A stretch of 64,000 bases of DNA from an uncultured Succinivibrio sp. (GCA_934218695.1 CAKQDA010000006.1:1-64000); one strand, 5' to 3'; positions 30,043-39,323 are shown, counted from the stretch's first letter. Program-made: numbers and translations. Notes: generated by a model from the letters alone, not told the origin.

Positions 30043-30076
30043 AAGGTCCTGCCATTAGCAGGACCTTATTATTTTT
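30043..30076 (+). terminator. terminator of leuABCD
   Basis: AAGGTCCTGC-catta-GCAGGACCTT (30043-30067), then ATTATTTTT. Confidence 0.88.
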
Positions 30077-30098
30077 GGACAACAGAATCGCTAAAGAG

Positions 30099-30362
30099 CT
30101 ACTTTTGCAGATCTGACTTATAGGCTTCTTCTAAGGCATATGTCAGCTGATCGGCACATGATGTGTTCTTTGTCTTACATGTATTTCCTCTGAGAATTGG
30201 AATAATTTCATCGATATCATGATCCTTTACAAGCTTTCCTATCGCTTTTAAATTTCCATTACATCCACCTTCAAAAGAAACAGACTTAATCTTTTTTCCG
30301 TCAAGTTCTACACTGATCTTCTTACAGCATGTTCCTTGTGTTGTAAATTCAAACATAAACAA
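30099..30362 (-). CDS. TSCPD-domain protein
   Basis: 87-residue protein consisting of a single TSCPD domain: CCKKISVELDG, VSFEGGCNGNLKAIGKLV and a C-terminal TSCADQLTYAL that is the namesake motif. The domain also forms the C-terminus of B12-dependent ribonucleotide reductases; the cysteines (CC near 11, GGC, NTC, TSC) suggest metal or redox binding. Stand-alone versions are common in anaerobes, function unknown. It follows the nitroreductase gene by 14 bases, so the two probably form an operon. Confidence 0.82.
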   Translation of the reverse strand: MFMFEFTTQGTCCKKISVELDGKKIKSVSFEGGCNGNLKAIGKLVKDHDIDEIIPILRGNTCKTKNTSCADQLTYALEEAYKSDLQK

Positions 30363-30376
30363 TCCTTTACTGAGCT

Positions 30377-31021
30377 TTAGTCTAATGATGAAATAACAGT
30401 TTCTCTGGCAAGTCTTGATTTTGGTCTTAATGCATTGGAGTCATCCTTTCTATAACCTAAAGCTACAATAGCAACTGACTGTAAATTCTTTGCTTTTAAT
30501 CCTAGTATTTCATCTGTCAGGGCAAAGTCCATTCCCTCAATTGGAGTTGAATCTATGCCCATTGAAGCTGCTCCATATAGTAAAGCCGCCATAGCAATAT
30601 AAACCTGTTTTGCTGTCCACTGAGCAAAGTCACCAAGTTTTTCATGCATATTACCAAACTGCATGCGATGTGAACCAATTGACGCTTTTAACTTAGGATC
30701 ACCAAAACGTCCGTCCAAATCCTCTTTTTCTGTAAGCTCTGAATATTCCGCTTCGCTCATCTTTATTTTTGAACACAGTACAATAAAGTGTGAACAGTCT
30801 TTTATTCTTGGAATATTAAAGTCAGGAATAGCCGGCATAATAAGATCTTTTGCCTTTTGAGATGATCCCACAAAAAAGTGCCATGGCTGAATATTGACAG
30901 CTGATGGAGTAAGTCTGACTATCTCGAGTAAGGTATCAATATCTTTTTGAGATATCTTTTTATTCTCATCATAATGTTTTGCAGTATAGCGTTCTTGAGA
31001 TATTTCTAAAAAACTTTGCAT
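30377..31021 (-). CDS. nitroreductase family FMN oxidoreductase (NfsB-like)
   Basis: NAD(P)H- and FMN-dependent nitroreductase/dihydropteridine-reductase family. The N-terminal SQERYTAKHYD is the family R-x-S/T-x-R/K FMN-binding region, followed by RLTPSAVNIQPWHF, and the C-terminal VAIVALGYR. The frame extends upstream to a TTG at 31036, but the ATG at 31021 has an AGGGG site at proper distance and gives the expected N-terminus MQSFLEISQERY, so I use it (214 residues). It reduces quinones, nitroaromatics or flavins in other bacteria; the natural substrate here is unknown. Confidence 0.88.
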   Translation of the reverse strand: MQSFLEISQERYTAKHYDENKKISQKDIDTLLEIVRLTPSAVNIQPWHFFVGSSQKAKDLIMPAIPDFNIPRIKDCSHFIVLCSKIKMSEAEYSELTEKEDLDGRFGDPKLKASIGSHRMQFGNMHEKLGDFAQWTAKQVYIAMAALLYGAASMGIDSTPIEGMDFALTDEILGLKAKNLQSVAIVALGYRKDDSNALRPKSRLARETVISSLD

Positions 31022-31376
31022 GGTGGTTCCCCTCAAATAAACTTTCAGTAAATCATAACATCTGTAGCTAAAATTTTTGTTCTTAACTAAAAGATTATGC
31101 TAAATATGACTTGTTTTTCCACAAATTCATAACATATGTAACCTTTCCTAGCCGGGGTGTACCTAACTGTGGCACCAGAAAAAAATTCATAAAATAGTAC
31201 AAACTATGCAAATAATTTGCGTTTTATTTTTATATAAAAATCAGTTTGTTAGCTTGAAGATATCTTTTAAAATTTGCGCTGCGTCACCTTTTTGTAAACG
31301 TTTTCATTTATCTTTATATCTTTACAATATAATTATGAATATAAACAATTTGTAAATAAGTAAATGGAAATTCACC
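31022..31376. other. intergenic region between the nitroreductase gene and galM
   Basis: 355 bases with promoters of the two divergent genes. The clearest element is the LacI-family-type dyad at 31293-31306 listed separately. No small gene is seen. Confidence 0.5.
31293..31306. promoter_or_regulatory. LacI/GalR-type operator upstream of galM
   Basis: TGTAAACGTTTTCA is a 14-base dyad around a central CG, with 12 of 14 positions symmetric, the shape of GalR/GntR/PurR-family operators. It lies 70 bases before the galM start. Confidence 0.5.
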
Positions 31377-32402
31377 ATGAATGAAAGCTATTCATTAAAT
31401 CCTAATTTAGAAACAATTTCTAACACTAATGGTATGAGCGTAACAGTTATGGACTGGGGTGCAACCATTATTTCTATGAAAGTTCCTGTTAAAGGTGAAG
31501 TTGCGCGTGAGGTTTTATTAGGTGTAAAAGATCCTGCTGACTGGTACAAACAGTCATGTTTCTTTAATGCTACAATCGGACGATTTGCAAATCGTATTGC
31601 AAATTCCGAGTTCGAAATTGACGGCAAAAAATATAAGCTAAATTCAGGTGCAAAACACTGTCTGCACGGTGGTGCTGAAGGATTTGACAAGCGTCGCTTT
31701 AAGCTATTAGACAAGAGTGTCAATTCTCTTACATATACCATTCATTCTCCTGATGGAGATATGGGATTCCCAGGAAACTTTGATCTGACCGTTGTCTTTA
31801 CATTAACCGATGACAATGAATTGGTTATGCAGTATACAGGCAAGTGTGATCAGAAGTGTTATGCATGTATCACCAACCATGCCTACTTCAACCTAAATGG
31901 ACACAACAGCTCAGTTCTTAATCATACTGTCAAGATGAACTCCACTGAATTCTTACCTTTAGATGATACTTCGATTCCTACAGGTGAAGTTCGCAAGGTT
32001 GCAGGTAGTGCTTTTGACTTTACAAAAGAAAAGACCATCGGTCAGGATATTAGAAAAGATGATCAGATGAAAGCAAGTTTAGGCTATGATCATCCATATT
32101 TAATCGATGGCGATTTAACAAAACCATTTATTAAGGTAACATCTGACGACAAAAAGTTGTCTTTAGAAGTTTCTTCTGATTATCCTGCTTTCCAGTTGTA
32201 TACTGGAAATTATGTAAATCATGGTGACAGCAACATCACAGCACGAGATGACGGCAAGGTTTACGGGGATCAGAGTGCACTATGCATCGAACCTGAGTTT
32301 TACCCTGACTGCCCTCACTTACCACAGTTTGCGGATGTAAACCCAATGGTTACACCTGAAAAGCCATTGCAGAAGACAATTGTCTACAAGTTTTCAGATT
32401 AA
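31377..32402 (+). CDS. galM: aldose 1-epimerase (mutarotase)
   Basis: Interconverts alpha and beta anomers of galactose and other aldoses before phosphorylation. The family landmarks are GRFANRI near residue 70, the catalytic histidine in TNHAYFNLNG and the catalytic glutamate in CIEPEFYPD. 341 residues is standard. It is a single gene here, not with galETK. A possible GalR-like operator lies upstream, and a strong terminator follows. Confidence 0.93.
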   Translation: MNESYSLNPNLETISNTNGMSVTVMDWGATIISMKVPVKGEVAREVLLGVKDPADWYKQSCFFNATIGRFANRIANSEFEIDGKKYKLNSGAKHCLHGGAEGFDKRRFKLLDKSVNSLTYTIHSPDGDMGFPGNFDLTVVFTLTDDNELVMQYTGKCDQKCYACITNHAYFNLNGHNSSVLNHTVKMNSTEFLPLDDTSIPTGEVRKVAGSAFDFTKEKTIGQDIRKDDQMKASLGYDHPYLIDGDLTKPFIKVTSDDKKLSLEVSSDYPAFQLYTGNYVNHGDSNITARDDGKVYGDQSALCIEPEFYPDCPHLPQFADVNPMVTPEKPLQKTIVYKFSD

Positions 32403-32430
32403 AAAAATTTAAGCTAATCGTTCATATGTC

Positions 32431-32457
32431 ACGCCTGACTCTGTCAGGCGTTTTTTT
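32431..32457 (+). terminator. terminator of galM
   Basis: ACGCCTGAC-tct-GTCAGGCGT (32431-32451), then T6. Confidence 0.92.
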
Positions 32458-32555
32458 GTGCTAAGCTGACACAAAAAAATACACTTTCATCACAAAAAAA
32501 TCTTTGTGGTATATTCTCATGGCATGTTATAAATTTTAGTGCATAGATAACAACC

Positions 32556-33320
32556 ATGACCATAGATATTTACACATTTCTTATTGTTTGTCCCTTCGTC
32601 TTTTTATCTGGATTTGTAGATGCAATTGCAGGAGGTGGTGGGCTAATTTCTCTTCCAGCCTACTTTATTTCTGGATTACCTACTCACTTTGCGCTGGGAA
32701 CCAATAAATTAAGTGCCATGCTAGGAACAGCACTTACTACCTATAAATATGCAAGGCTGGGATACATTGATGTTAGGAGAGCATTTTTCTGTATACTTTG
32801 TGCATTTGCCGGTTCATCCATAGGAGCAAAGCTGGCCCTTTTAGTACCAGACAGAGAATTTAAAATAACACTTTTATTTGTCCTTCCAATAACAGCCTTA
32901 TATCTTTTAAAAAGCAGAAACTTTGGAAATGAAATAAACAAAAATTTTAGTGAAACAGTTATTGTTTCCTTATGTGCAACTGTATCTTTACTCGTCGGAA
33001 TATATGACGGCATTTACGGCCCCGGAACCGGAACCTTTCTTTTAATTGGTTTTTGTACTTTTGCAAACTGCAGCTTAAATAATGCAAACGGATTGGCTAA
33101 AGCCGTAAATCTGGCCACAAATGTGGCAGCTTTCACTGTTTTCTGTATAAATGACTCTGTAGTATTTTCCCTGGGTCTAATTGCGGGAATATTCAGTATT
33201 TTAGGAAATTACGTAGGAGCAAAATTTTTTGAAAAAAGAGGAGCCATTGGAACAAAACCTATTATGGTATTTGTGATTTTAATCTTTATTATCAAGATCT
33301 GTTACGATCTGATAGCTTAA
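32556..33320 (+). CDS. second TSUP (TauE/SafE, YfcA-like) membrane transporter
   Basis: 254-residue polytopic inner-membrane protein of the TSUP family, not closely similar to the one at 10207. The first family motif is GFVDAIAGGGGLISLPAYF near residue 20, with GLPTHFALGTNKLSA following, and the second repeat has GIYDGIYGPGTGTFLLIGF. This D-A-I-A-G-G-G-G pattern is that of the YfcA subgroup. The exported anion is unknown. It stands alone after galM. Confidence 0.87.
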   Translation: MTIDIYTFLIVCPFVFLSGFVDAIAGGGGLISLPAYFISGLPTHFALGTNKLSAMLGTALTTYKYARLGYIDVRRAFFCILCAFAGSSIGAKLALLVPDREFKITLLFVLPITALYLLKSRNFGNEINKNFSETVIVSLCATVSLLVGIYDGIYGPGTGTFLLIGFCTFANCSLNNANGLAKAVNLATNVAAFTVFCINDSVVFSLGLIAGIFSILGNYVGAKFFEKRGAIGTKPIMVFVILIFIIKICYDLIA

Positions 33321-33716
33321 AAATAGTACTTACAGATATTTTCTATGTACTAGGATATTTCAGAAGTGTCTAACGTCAGGAAACCTATAAAAGTTCAAAT
33401 ATATGTTCTTTAACCGGCAGGTAATCTTTCATTGTAATTCAGAAATTAGAAATTCTTTAATAAGCCATAATGACTAAGATCCTGGATTTGTTCTAAATAA
33501 ATGAAGACCTGATCTGCTAGTGTAATGTAAGAACTTAAGATCTGAACATAGCTGTTCCAAACATGACCATATACCCAAGAAAAATACACCCAGAGATAAA
33601 GGAATCATTTTATTAAACAGAACGAAACTTAAAATCTGCAACTACTAGACAATCCTGTAAAAATTGAATTGAGTTGGTATTTTGGGGCAAGTTAGAAATT
33701 TTATGAGATGAATTCA
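33321..33716. other. gene-free region before tRNA-Leu
   Basis: About 395 bases without a recognisable gene on either strand. A TTGAACTT at 33404-33397 on the minus strand recalls the sigmaE-type -35 box seen at 55161, but no matching -10 box lies 16 bases further, so I do not call a promoter. Confidence 0.45.
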
Positions 33717-33803
33717 TGGTGCCGGAGGTGGGACTCGAACCCACACGCTTTTAAGGGCGGCGGATTTTGAATCCGCTGCGTCTACCAATTCCGCCACTTC
33801 GGC
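33717..33803 (-). tRNA. tRNA-Leu (CAA)
   Basis: Anticodon stem GCGGA/TCCGC around TTCAAAA gives anticodon CAA. Long variable arm, T-arm GTGGGTTCGAGTCCCAC and encoded CCA are present. The acceptor stem GCCGAAG/CTCCGGC has an A5-C68 mismatch where the E. coli CAA tRNA has a pair. A perfect sigma70 promoter stands 14 bases upstream. Confidence 0.93.
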
Positions 33804-33816
33804 ACAGAATGGACAC

Positions 33817-33845
33817 ATTATATAGAGAGTCGATTACTTTGTCAA
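33817..33845 (-). promoter_or_regulatory. perfect-consensus sigma70 promoter of tRNA-Leu(CAA)
   Basis: Minus strand TTGACA (33840-33845), exactly 17 bases, TATAAT (33817-33822). It lies just downstream of the lptG stop codon, so the tRNA is independently transcribed. Confidence 0.93.
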
Positions 33846-33855
33846 AGCTCAATTT

Positions 33856-34920
33856 CTATGATTTTCTGTTCAAAAGGTAAATTGCAAGTCCTGCAAAAAT
33901 AATAGTTGCAAATGACGCTCCCACGATTGGTGGCACACCATACACAATTGAGAAAGGGGCTACAATCTGATTTAGAACGTAGTATCCAAAACCCAGAGAA
34001 ATACCTGACAGAATTCTGGTGCCCATATTCATAGAACGTAGCGGACCAAAAATAGTTGATAAAGCAAGAAGAAGCATAACCAGCATTACCATTGGAGACA
34101 TAAATTTATTGTATAAGACAAGACGATAGCGAGATGAATCTACGTCATTGTGCTCAATGTAGTTAATGTAGTCATAAAGCTGAAATACTGATAAATTTTC
34201 TGAAACATCACTTAATACTTCTATTCTCTTTAAGTTAATGCCTATTTTCCAGATCTGTTTATCGATATGCTCATGAACAATACCTTCATCATTTATGGTT
34301 ACCTTGTTGACATCGTACATTACCCAGTCGTCTTTCTCGTATTTACCAATATGAGCGCGGCTGTATGATTTCAATTTATTTCCATCTGTCTCATAACGAA
34401 CAACACCTGTTAGCATATTACCGTTAATAATACTTAAAATGCCAATGTAGTTGTTTTCTTCTTTAATCCAGGATCCCTTAGTTGTAAATGTCACACCAAG
34501 ATTCGATGAGGCCTTGTCATAATTCTCTTCAGCGATTTTCTCAAGTCTAGGAGCAATAAATTCTCCAATGCATAAGATAACGATAATTAACGGTATTAAA
34601 CTTTTTACACAAGATACACCTATATTCAGCTTTGACAGGCCAATTGACTGCAGAATGATAATTTCAGAATTTCTTGCCATCATACCTAGTCCGACAACGC
34701 CGCCAATAAGAATTGACACAGGGAAAAAGGTAACACAAATACCTGGGATTTTATACATCACAAATTGGATCACAAACATAAAGTCAATGGATCCACGACC
34801 TATATAACGAAGCGCATCAATAAAAGTAATAAGGCCTGCGAACAGTGTCATGCACAGTGTAACCAGCAGCACTGACAAAATAATATTTTTACCTACATAT
34901 CTGTCCAGAATTCCGTACAT
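33856..34920 (-). CDS. lptG: LPS export ABC transporter permease LptG
   Basis: One of the two inner-membrane permeases (LptF and LptG) of the LptB2FG transporter that lifts lipopolysaccharide out of the inner membrane. The N-terminus LDRYVGKNIILSVLLV and the segment MMARNSEIIILQSIGLS (coupling-helix region) are characteristic, with three membrane helices on each side of a ~150-residue periplasmic beta domain. 354 residues. In enterobacteria lptF and lptG are adjacent; here an AraC-type gene on the other strand separates them. Confidence 0.93.
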   Translation of the reverse strand: MYGILDRYVGKNIILSVLLVTLCMTLFAGLITFIDALRYIGRGSIDFMFVIQFVMYKIPGICVTFFPVSILIGGVVGLGMMARNSEIIILQSIGLSKLNIGVSCVKSLIPLIIVILCIGEFIAPRLEKIAEENYDKASSNLGVTFTTKGSWIKEENNYIGILSIINGNMLTGVVRYETDGNKLKSYSRAHIGKYEKDDWVMYDVNKVTINDEGIVHEHIDKQIWKIGINLKRIEVLSDVSENLSVFQLYDYINYIEHNDVDSSRYRLVLYNKFMSPMVMLVMLLLALSTIFGPLRSMNMGTRILSGISLGFGYYVLNQIVAPFSIVYGVPPIVGASFATIIFAGLAIYLLNRKS

Positions 34921-35341
34921 AGATTTTATACTCCATTCAACTCGTCACATTTTATCATACGATGGTAAAAAACACTTAGCTCGTAAAGCAACCGAATCAC
35001 TTTTGAAAAGAAAAAAAAGAAACGGTAACATTACTTTATTAAAAGATAAAATTTAAGCATGACATTTTTATTTTTTTTGATAAAACGGCTATCATATCAT
35101 TATTTTATGCTTCATCTACTGATAACATAATGACTGTAAGCACATCATTATTTTTAAATAGCCTATTTTAATTGATGAATTATATATATCGTGTATTATT
35201 ATTTCATGATAAAATTATTATAAGAATAAGTTTAGGATCTAGTTTTTCGTTGTTTTGCTCAGATTTTTGAGCCTAATTTATCGAAACATTCTAGAAAGGC
35301 TTTATATAAAAATATATAAAGAATATTTGTTAAAAAAGATT
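34921..35341. other. intergenic region between divergent lptG and the AraC-type gene
   Basis: About 420 very AT-rich bases. A plus-strand frame crossing from lptG to 35056 is a shadow without start or ribosome site. Promoters for both genes must be here but none stands out. Confidence 0.4.
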
Positions 35342-36235
35342 ATGAAGACAAATTATCCAATACCAGTTAGAGAAAGAACTATTAACTTTCCTTTCGAATA
35401 CTATCATTATGATAGGACTGATGACTTTTTTGTGGTCCCATTTCATTACCACGAAGAACAGCAGCTGTTCAGAGTGATAAAAGGGAGTGTTACGATTTCT
35501 GTAAATTCACATCTCATTACTTTAAATGAAGGTGACTGCGGTCTTGTAGGAGCAAATGCTGTACATGCATGTCAGCCTTGCTCTGAGGATACTGAGTATG
35601 AGTCAGTTACATTTAATTTCAGAGATATTTATGATCTTTCAATGTCTCATTATTCAATTATAAAAATGATTGTTACTCATCAGCTTGAGATAAAGACATT
35701 TTTCACAAAAGAACAAGATAAAGAGATGACTGACGCTATCGAAGATATTTTCAGTCATGTAAAAGATGATGATTTGTGCGCCAGCATCAGGCTCGTAGGA
35801 AAACTAACTAACCTTATTGCCCTTGTTGTTGAAAAAAATGATTACACACTCTACGACAATGAGGTTGCAGGCAGATTTTATAAACACTTCACAAAAGCAA
35901 ATAACGTCTTTAGATATATTTTTGATAACTACACAAATGATATCTCACTTGAGGATATGGCAAAATCCGTTGAATTATCAGAAAAATATTTCTGTAAATT
36001 TTTCAAAGAGCTTACAAGCTACAGACCAATGGAATATCTCAATAAATTCAGAACAGAAGTTGCTGCCATAGAACTTACTACTACACTAGACAGTGTCAAT
36101 GAAGTAGCCAAAAGATGCGGATTTAAGGATCCTTGTTACTTTACAAAGCTCTTCAAAAGATTTGTTGGTGTTTCTCCAAGGGAATACAGAGAAAATCATC
36201 CTAATCTAATGTCATATGCTTACAGAAATGATTAA
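35342..36235 (+). CDS. AraC-family transcriptional regulator
   Basis: 297 residues: an N-terminal cupin sensing domain (PFHYHEEQQLFRVIKGSV, then GDCGLVGANAVHACQP) and a C-terminal double helix-turn-helix (ISLEDMAKSVELSEKYFCKFFKEL and VNEVAKRCGFKDPCYFTKLFKRFVGVSPREYR). The frame is open upstream to a TTG at 35255, but the added residues are not cupin-like and I prefer the ATG at 35342. It is inserted between lptG and lptF, divergent from the first and convergent with the second. Sugar or stress ligands are typical for this architecture; the ligand here is unknown. Confidence 0.88.
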   Translation: MKTNYPIPVRERTINFPFEYYHYDRTDDFFVVPFHYHEEQQLFRVIKGSVTISVNSHLITLNEGDCGLVGANAVHACQPCSEDTEYESVTFNFRDIYDLSMSHYSIIKMIVTHQLEIKTFFTKEQDKEMTDAIEDIFSHVKDDDLCASIRLVGKLTNLIALVVEKNDYTLYDNEVAGRFYKHFTKANNVFRYIFDNYTNDISLEDMAKSVELSEKYFCKFFKELTSYRPMEYLNKFRTEVAAIELTTTLDSVNEVAKRCGFKDPCYFTKLFKRFVGVSPREYRENHPNLMSYAYRND

Positions 36236-36259
36236 AAATTTCGACATTACTTCCCCCAA

Positions 36260-36285
36260 AAATGTAGCTTACGCTGCATTTTTTT
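36260..36285. terminator. terminator between the AraC-type gene and lptF
   Basis: AAATGTAGC-ttac-GCTGCATTT (36260-36281, one wobble) then a T-run; an A-run on the other side could serve lptF too. Confidence 0.8.
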
Positions 36286-36300
36286 GTTAAATTTCATCAG

Positions 36301-37431
36301 TTAGTTCTTTTCAGTCTTTACAACAATATTAGATTTTTTTCTTTTTACTCTTTTCTTCATGTCAATGTTCAAAGGAACTGCTACAAATAGAAGGTAAATT
36401 ACAGGTACAATGTACATTCCAGGATACAGAGGAATTTTCTCTGAATTTAATAGGTTTCTGATTGACAATAACGCCAGATAATAGCTTACAAACAGTAAAA
36501 TTGCTGGTCCCAGACGAGCAAACTTACCCTGACGAGGATTAATCATCGAAAGAGGAATCGCTAAAAGAGAAAAAATAAAACACCCCAAAACAGGAGCTAT
36601 TCTCCACTGAAGTTCAACTTTAGCCTTAACTTTCTCTGATGCAATTAAATCTGATGTAGAAATGCCCTGAAGAACATCAGGCTTTAATAATGCGTTGTTT
36701 TTATCTGAAGGTACAGGAATGGACAAGGTATCATAGCTTGTCTTTTTCAAAGAACTATCTTTACCACTTGGCTGGTAGAGGTTTCCTTCTCCTAAAGTCA
36801 GCCACCTTACCCCATCTTCATCTGTACGTATGGAACCTTTTTTTGCTACATTAAATACAGTCTCTTTGTTTTGAGCCACTACAGAATTGAGATTTTTAAT
36901 AACTACTACTTGTTCGAGTGACTTGTCTTTTTTGTCACCACCGTTAACAGTCTGAATATAAATGGTGTAATCACCGAAATCTGAAAACTTACCGCTTTCA
37001 ATCGGCATATAACTAGGATTATTTTGAGTGTTGTTACTCAGAACCTTCTGTTCATAGGTTGCTTTAGGCATCAGATATAAGCAGTTTACCGCAGTTAAAA
37101 TTGAGGTAATGAAAGCTAACAGCATGCCAATCTTCATAAAGGTGGCACCGGAAATACCAATAGATTTCATAACCACCATTTCTGAATCAGAAGACATTCT
37201 TGATAAGGAGACAATAATACCTACATACAGAGTCATAGGAAGTAAAATGAATCCGACAGAAGGCATAGAATACAGTACAAGTTCCGATACAATATTCACA
37301 GGTACTGACCCTGACGATGCCTGCCCTAGCATCTTTATCACAGTTTGACACAAAAATACCATAAAAAGCACGACAAAGCATACTACCTGAACTTTTAGAA
37401 TGTCTTTAAAAATGTATCTGGTTAAAATCAA
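36301..37431 (-). CDS. lptF: LPS export ABC transporter permease LptF
   Basis: Second permease of the LptB2FG lipopolysaccharide exporter. Characteristic segments are LTRYIFKDILKVQVVCFVV at the N-terminus and RMSSDSEMVVMKSIGISG near residue 80 (coupling helix), with a periplasmic domain and PLSMINPRQGKFARLGPA at the start of the last membrane part. 376 residues. It follows holB on the same strand and its lptG partner lies beyond the AraC-type gene. Confidence 0.93.
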   Translation of the reverse strand: MILTRYIFKDILKVQVVCFVVLFMVFLCQTVIKMLGQASSGSVPVNIVSELVLYSMPSVGFILLPMTLYVGIIVSLSRMSSDSEMVVMKSIGISGATFMKIGMLLAFITSILTAVNCLYLMPKATYEQKVLSNNTQNNPSYMPIESGKFSDFGDYTIYIQTVNGGDKKDKSLEQVVVIKNLNSVVAQNKETVFNVAKKGSIRTDEDGVRWLTLGEGNLYQPSGKDSSLKKTSYDTLSIPVPSDKNNALLKPDVLQGISTSDLIASEKVKAKVELQWRIAPVLGCFIFSLLAIPLSMINPRQGKFARLGPAILLFVSYYLALLSIRNLLNSEKIPLYPGMYIVPVIYLLFVAVPLNIDMKKRVKRKKSNIVVKTEKN

Positions 37432-37495
37432 AACTATTTACCTTATTTACTAATCTTGAAACTAGCATTGTAACCACACAAAGCAGAGCTATCTT

Positions 37496-38623
37496 TTAAT
37501 TACCATTTTGCTTTAAAGCATGGATCCATGCTTTAACCAGTGCTATCGGAGCTTTGCTGGGGATCAATTTTTCGTCAGCACGAATATACTTAAGATCATT
37601 GAATGCTTCAAATAAGTGGGTTGCAGGCAATCTGCACAAAGCGGACAAATCAATTCCGGCTAAGAGTACCAATTCAGAAGGCTGACATCCTGCCTTATAT
37701 TTTAGCAGTTCTGTAACAAACTTTTGCAAAATATGAGCACACTCAAAAGGTGAAACGGAAGTTAATAATGACACAAGCTCATTTTCACTTATGCTAGCTG
37801 AACGAGGATCATTGCATGAAATTGTAGCCTCAAGTTTCTGAACAACCTCTCTTGCCTCTATATCCTTTTTAGAATAATAAATCTGTAAGGCCCCTGCAGG
37901 AGAGCCATCTGCTAAAGACAATGCTGTTTTTGCCCTATTTTCATCAAAATCATCGACAACTCTATGCTTTAAATACTCTAAAGAATCCTCTACTTTCACA
38001 GAAGGGATCTGAATTTTTGTTGCTCTTGAAAGCAAAGTCGGAGGAAGATCTTCAAAAGCTTTTGTAAGCAGAATAATCATAGTATCTGCAGGAGGCTCCT
38101 CAAATGTCTTTAAGAGTGCATTAGAGGCTGATTCAAGCATTGTGTGAGCATTTGAAATTACAGCAACTTTACCATGCGAAAAGACTGAGCCTTGTGCGAT
38201 CCACTCACTTAATTTACGAATTCCATCAACTCTAACACTTCTTGAAAAATTAATACTTTTATTTTCATCAGCCTGAAGAAACTCTTCAGGAGAGAAGACT
38301 CCCTCCATATTTACAATGAGATCACGAAAAGAGTGTGTCAAATCTTCGTTTTTATCGTTTTCTTCGGTAGTTGAACTTAACAGCGATATAAAATCAGGGT
38401 GTGAACCAGATCCTAGTTCATTAAACTGCAGACATGATTTGCAGGAATTACAGTAGTTTTCTTCGTGACGATTATGGCACAGATAAAGTTTTGCACATTC
38501 AATGGCAAGTCTTGCGCTTCCCAAATTTGGATTGCCGGCAATGATAAGCGAGTGTGGAACTCTGCCCTGTTCTAGAGAATTAGAAAAAGTGTAAAACGAT
38601 GATCTTAACCAATTATCAAGCAT
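37496..38623 (-). CDS. holB: DNA polymerase III subunit delta prime
   Basis: Clamp-loader subunit of the replicative polymerase. The zinc-binding cysteines are visible (YLCHNRHEENYCNSCKSC), and the P-loop is degenerate, GNPNLGSARLA, as is normal for delta prime, which does not hydrolyse ATP. The SNAHTMLESASNALLKTFEEPP segment and the SRATKI arginine (the trans-acting finger) are intact. 375 residues. The start overlaps the tmk stop by 8 bases, and the order mltG-tmk-holB is the enterobacterial one. Confidence 0.94.
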   Translation of the reverse strand: MLDNWLRSSFYTFSNSLEQGRVPHSLIIAGNPNLGSARLAIECAKLYLCHNRHEENYCNSCKSCLQFNELGSGSHPDFISLLSSTTEENDKNEDLTHSFRDLIVNMEGVFSPEEFLQADENKSINFSRSVRVDGIRKLSEWIAQGSVFSHGKVAVISNAHTMLESASNALLKTFEEPPADTMIILLTKAFEDLPPTLLSRATKIQIPSVKVEDSLEYLKHRVVDDFDENRAKTALSLADGSPAGALQIYYSKKDIEAREVVQKLEATISCNDPRSASISENELVSLLTSVSPFECAHILQKFVTELLKYKAGCQPSELVLLAGIDLSALCRLPATHLFEAFNDLKYIRADEKLIPSKAPIALVKAWIHALKQNGN

Positions 38624-39242
38624 TTAATTTATCCAAACAGGCTATCACATCCTGACTTACAGCAGAAATTTCTTGGTGGCCATCGACAACTGCAACGAAT
38701 TCTTTATGAGATTTTGCATATTCAAGATAAGTTTTACGTACCCGTTCGAAGAAATCAATTTGAGACAATTCAAACCTATCAAGCTCACCGCGATTTCTTG
38801 CTCTTTGCATTCCAAGCTTGGGATCTACATCAATAACAATAGTCAAATCTGGCCTAAAATTTCCCAAAACCACTTTTCTAATCGCATTGATATCCTCCAT
38901 ATTCAAACCTCTTCCACCACCCTGATAGGCAACAGTAGATAAATCATGGCGATCACATACGACATCGGTTCCCTTTTCTAATAAAGGCTTAATTACAGTA
39001 TCTACAAGCTGAGCCCTTGCTGCATACATCAAAAGAAGTTCTGTCTTGTCGCACATGATATCATCTTTCCTTGGAGCCTTTAAAAGAGCTCTAATATCCT
39101 CAGCGATAGGTGTTCCACCAGGTTCTCTCAAGCATGCTACCCTGTGACCTTTTGATTCCATATAAGATTTAATAACTGCAATCTGAGTAGATTTTCCAGA
39201 ACCTTCAGTTCCTTCCAGTGTAATAAATAGACCTTTTTTCAT
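38616..39242 (-). CDS. tmk: thymidylate kinase
   Basis: Phosphorylates dTMP to dTDP. P-loop LEGTEGSGKSTQ near residue 9, the DRH motif in CDRHDLSTVAYQGGGRGL with the dTMP-binding arginines, and LREPGGTPIAE are all present. 208 residues. Middle gene of mltG-tmk-holB. Confidence 0.96.
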   Translation of the reverse strand: MKKGLFITLEGTEGSGKSTQIAVIKSYMESKGHRVACLREPGGTPIAEDIRALLKAPRKDDIMCDKTELLLMYAARAQLVDTVIKPLLEKGTDVVCDRHDLSTVAYQGGGRGLNMEDINAIRKVVLGNFRPDLTIVIDVDPKLGMQRARNRGELDRFELSQIDFFERVRKTYLEYAKSHKEFVAVVDGHQEISAVSQDVIACLDKLNA

Positions 39243-39323
39243 CTTTATTTTCTAAATAGCAATTTTTTTAATAAATAATAATATTAGGACAAAGAGCTTG
39301 TGTAGAATACCTAGTTTGATTAG

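Noticed and set aside
33381-33404. TTGAACTT on the minus strand as a fifth sigmaE-type promoter
   Set aside because: Sixteen bases further the sequence is GTTAG, not TCTAA, and no terminator-bounded unit follows.
34850-35056. 68-codon frame overlapping the start of lptG
   Set aside because: Antisense to lptG in its first part and without ribosome site; a shadow.
35255-35341. Upstream TTG start extending the AraC-type protein by 29 residues
   Set aside because: The extra residues are AT-rich-coded and lie before the cupin domain; the ATG at 35342 is a better start.
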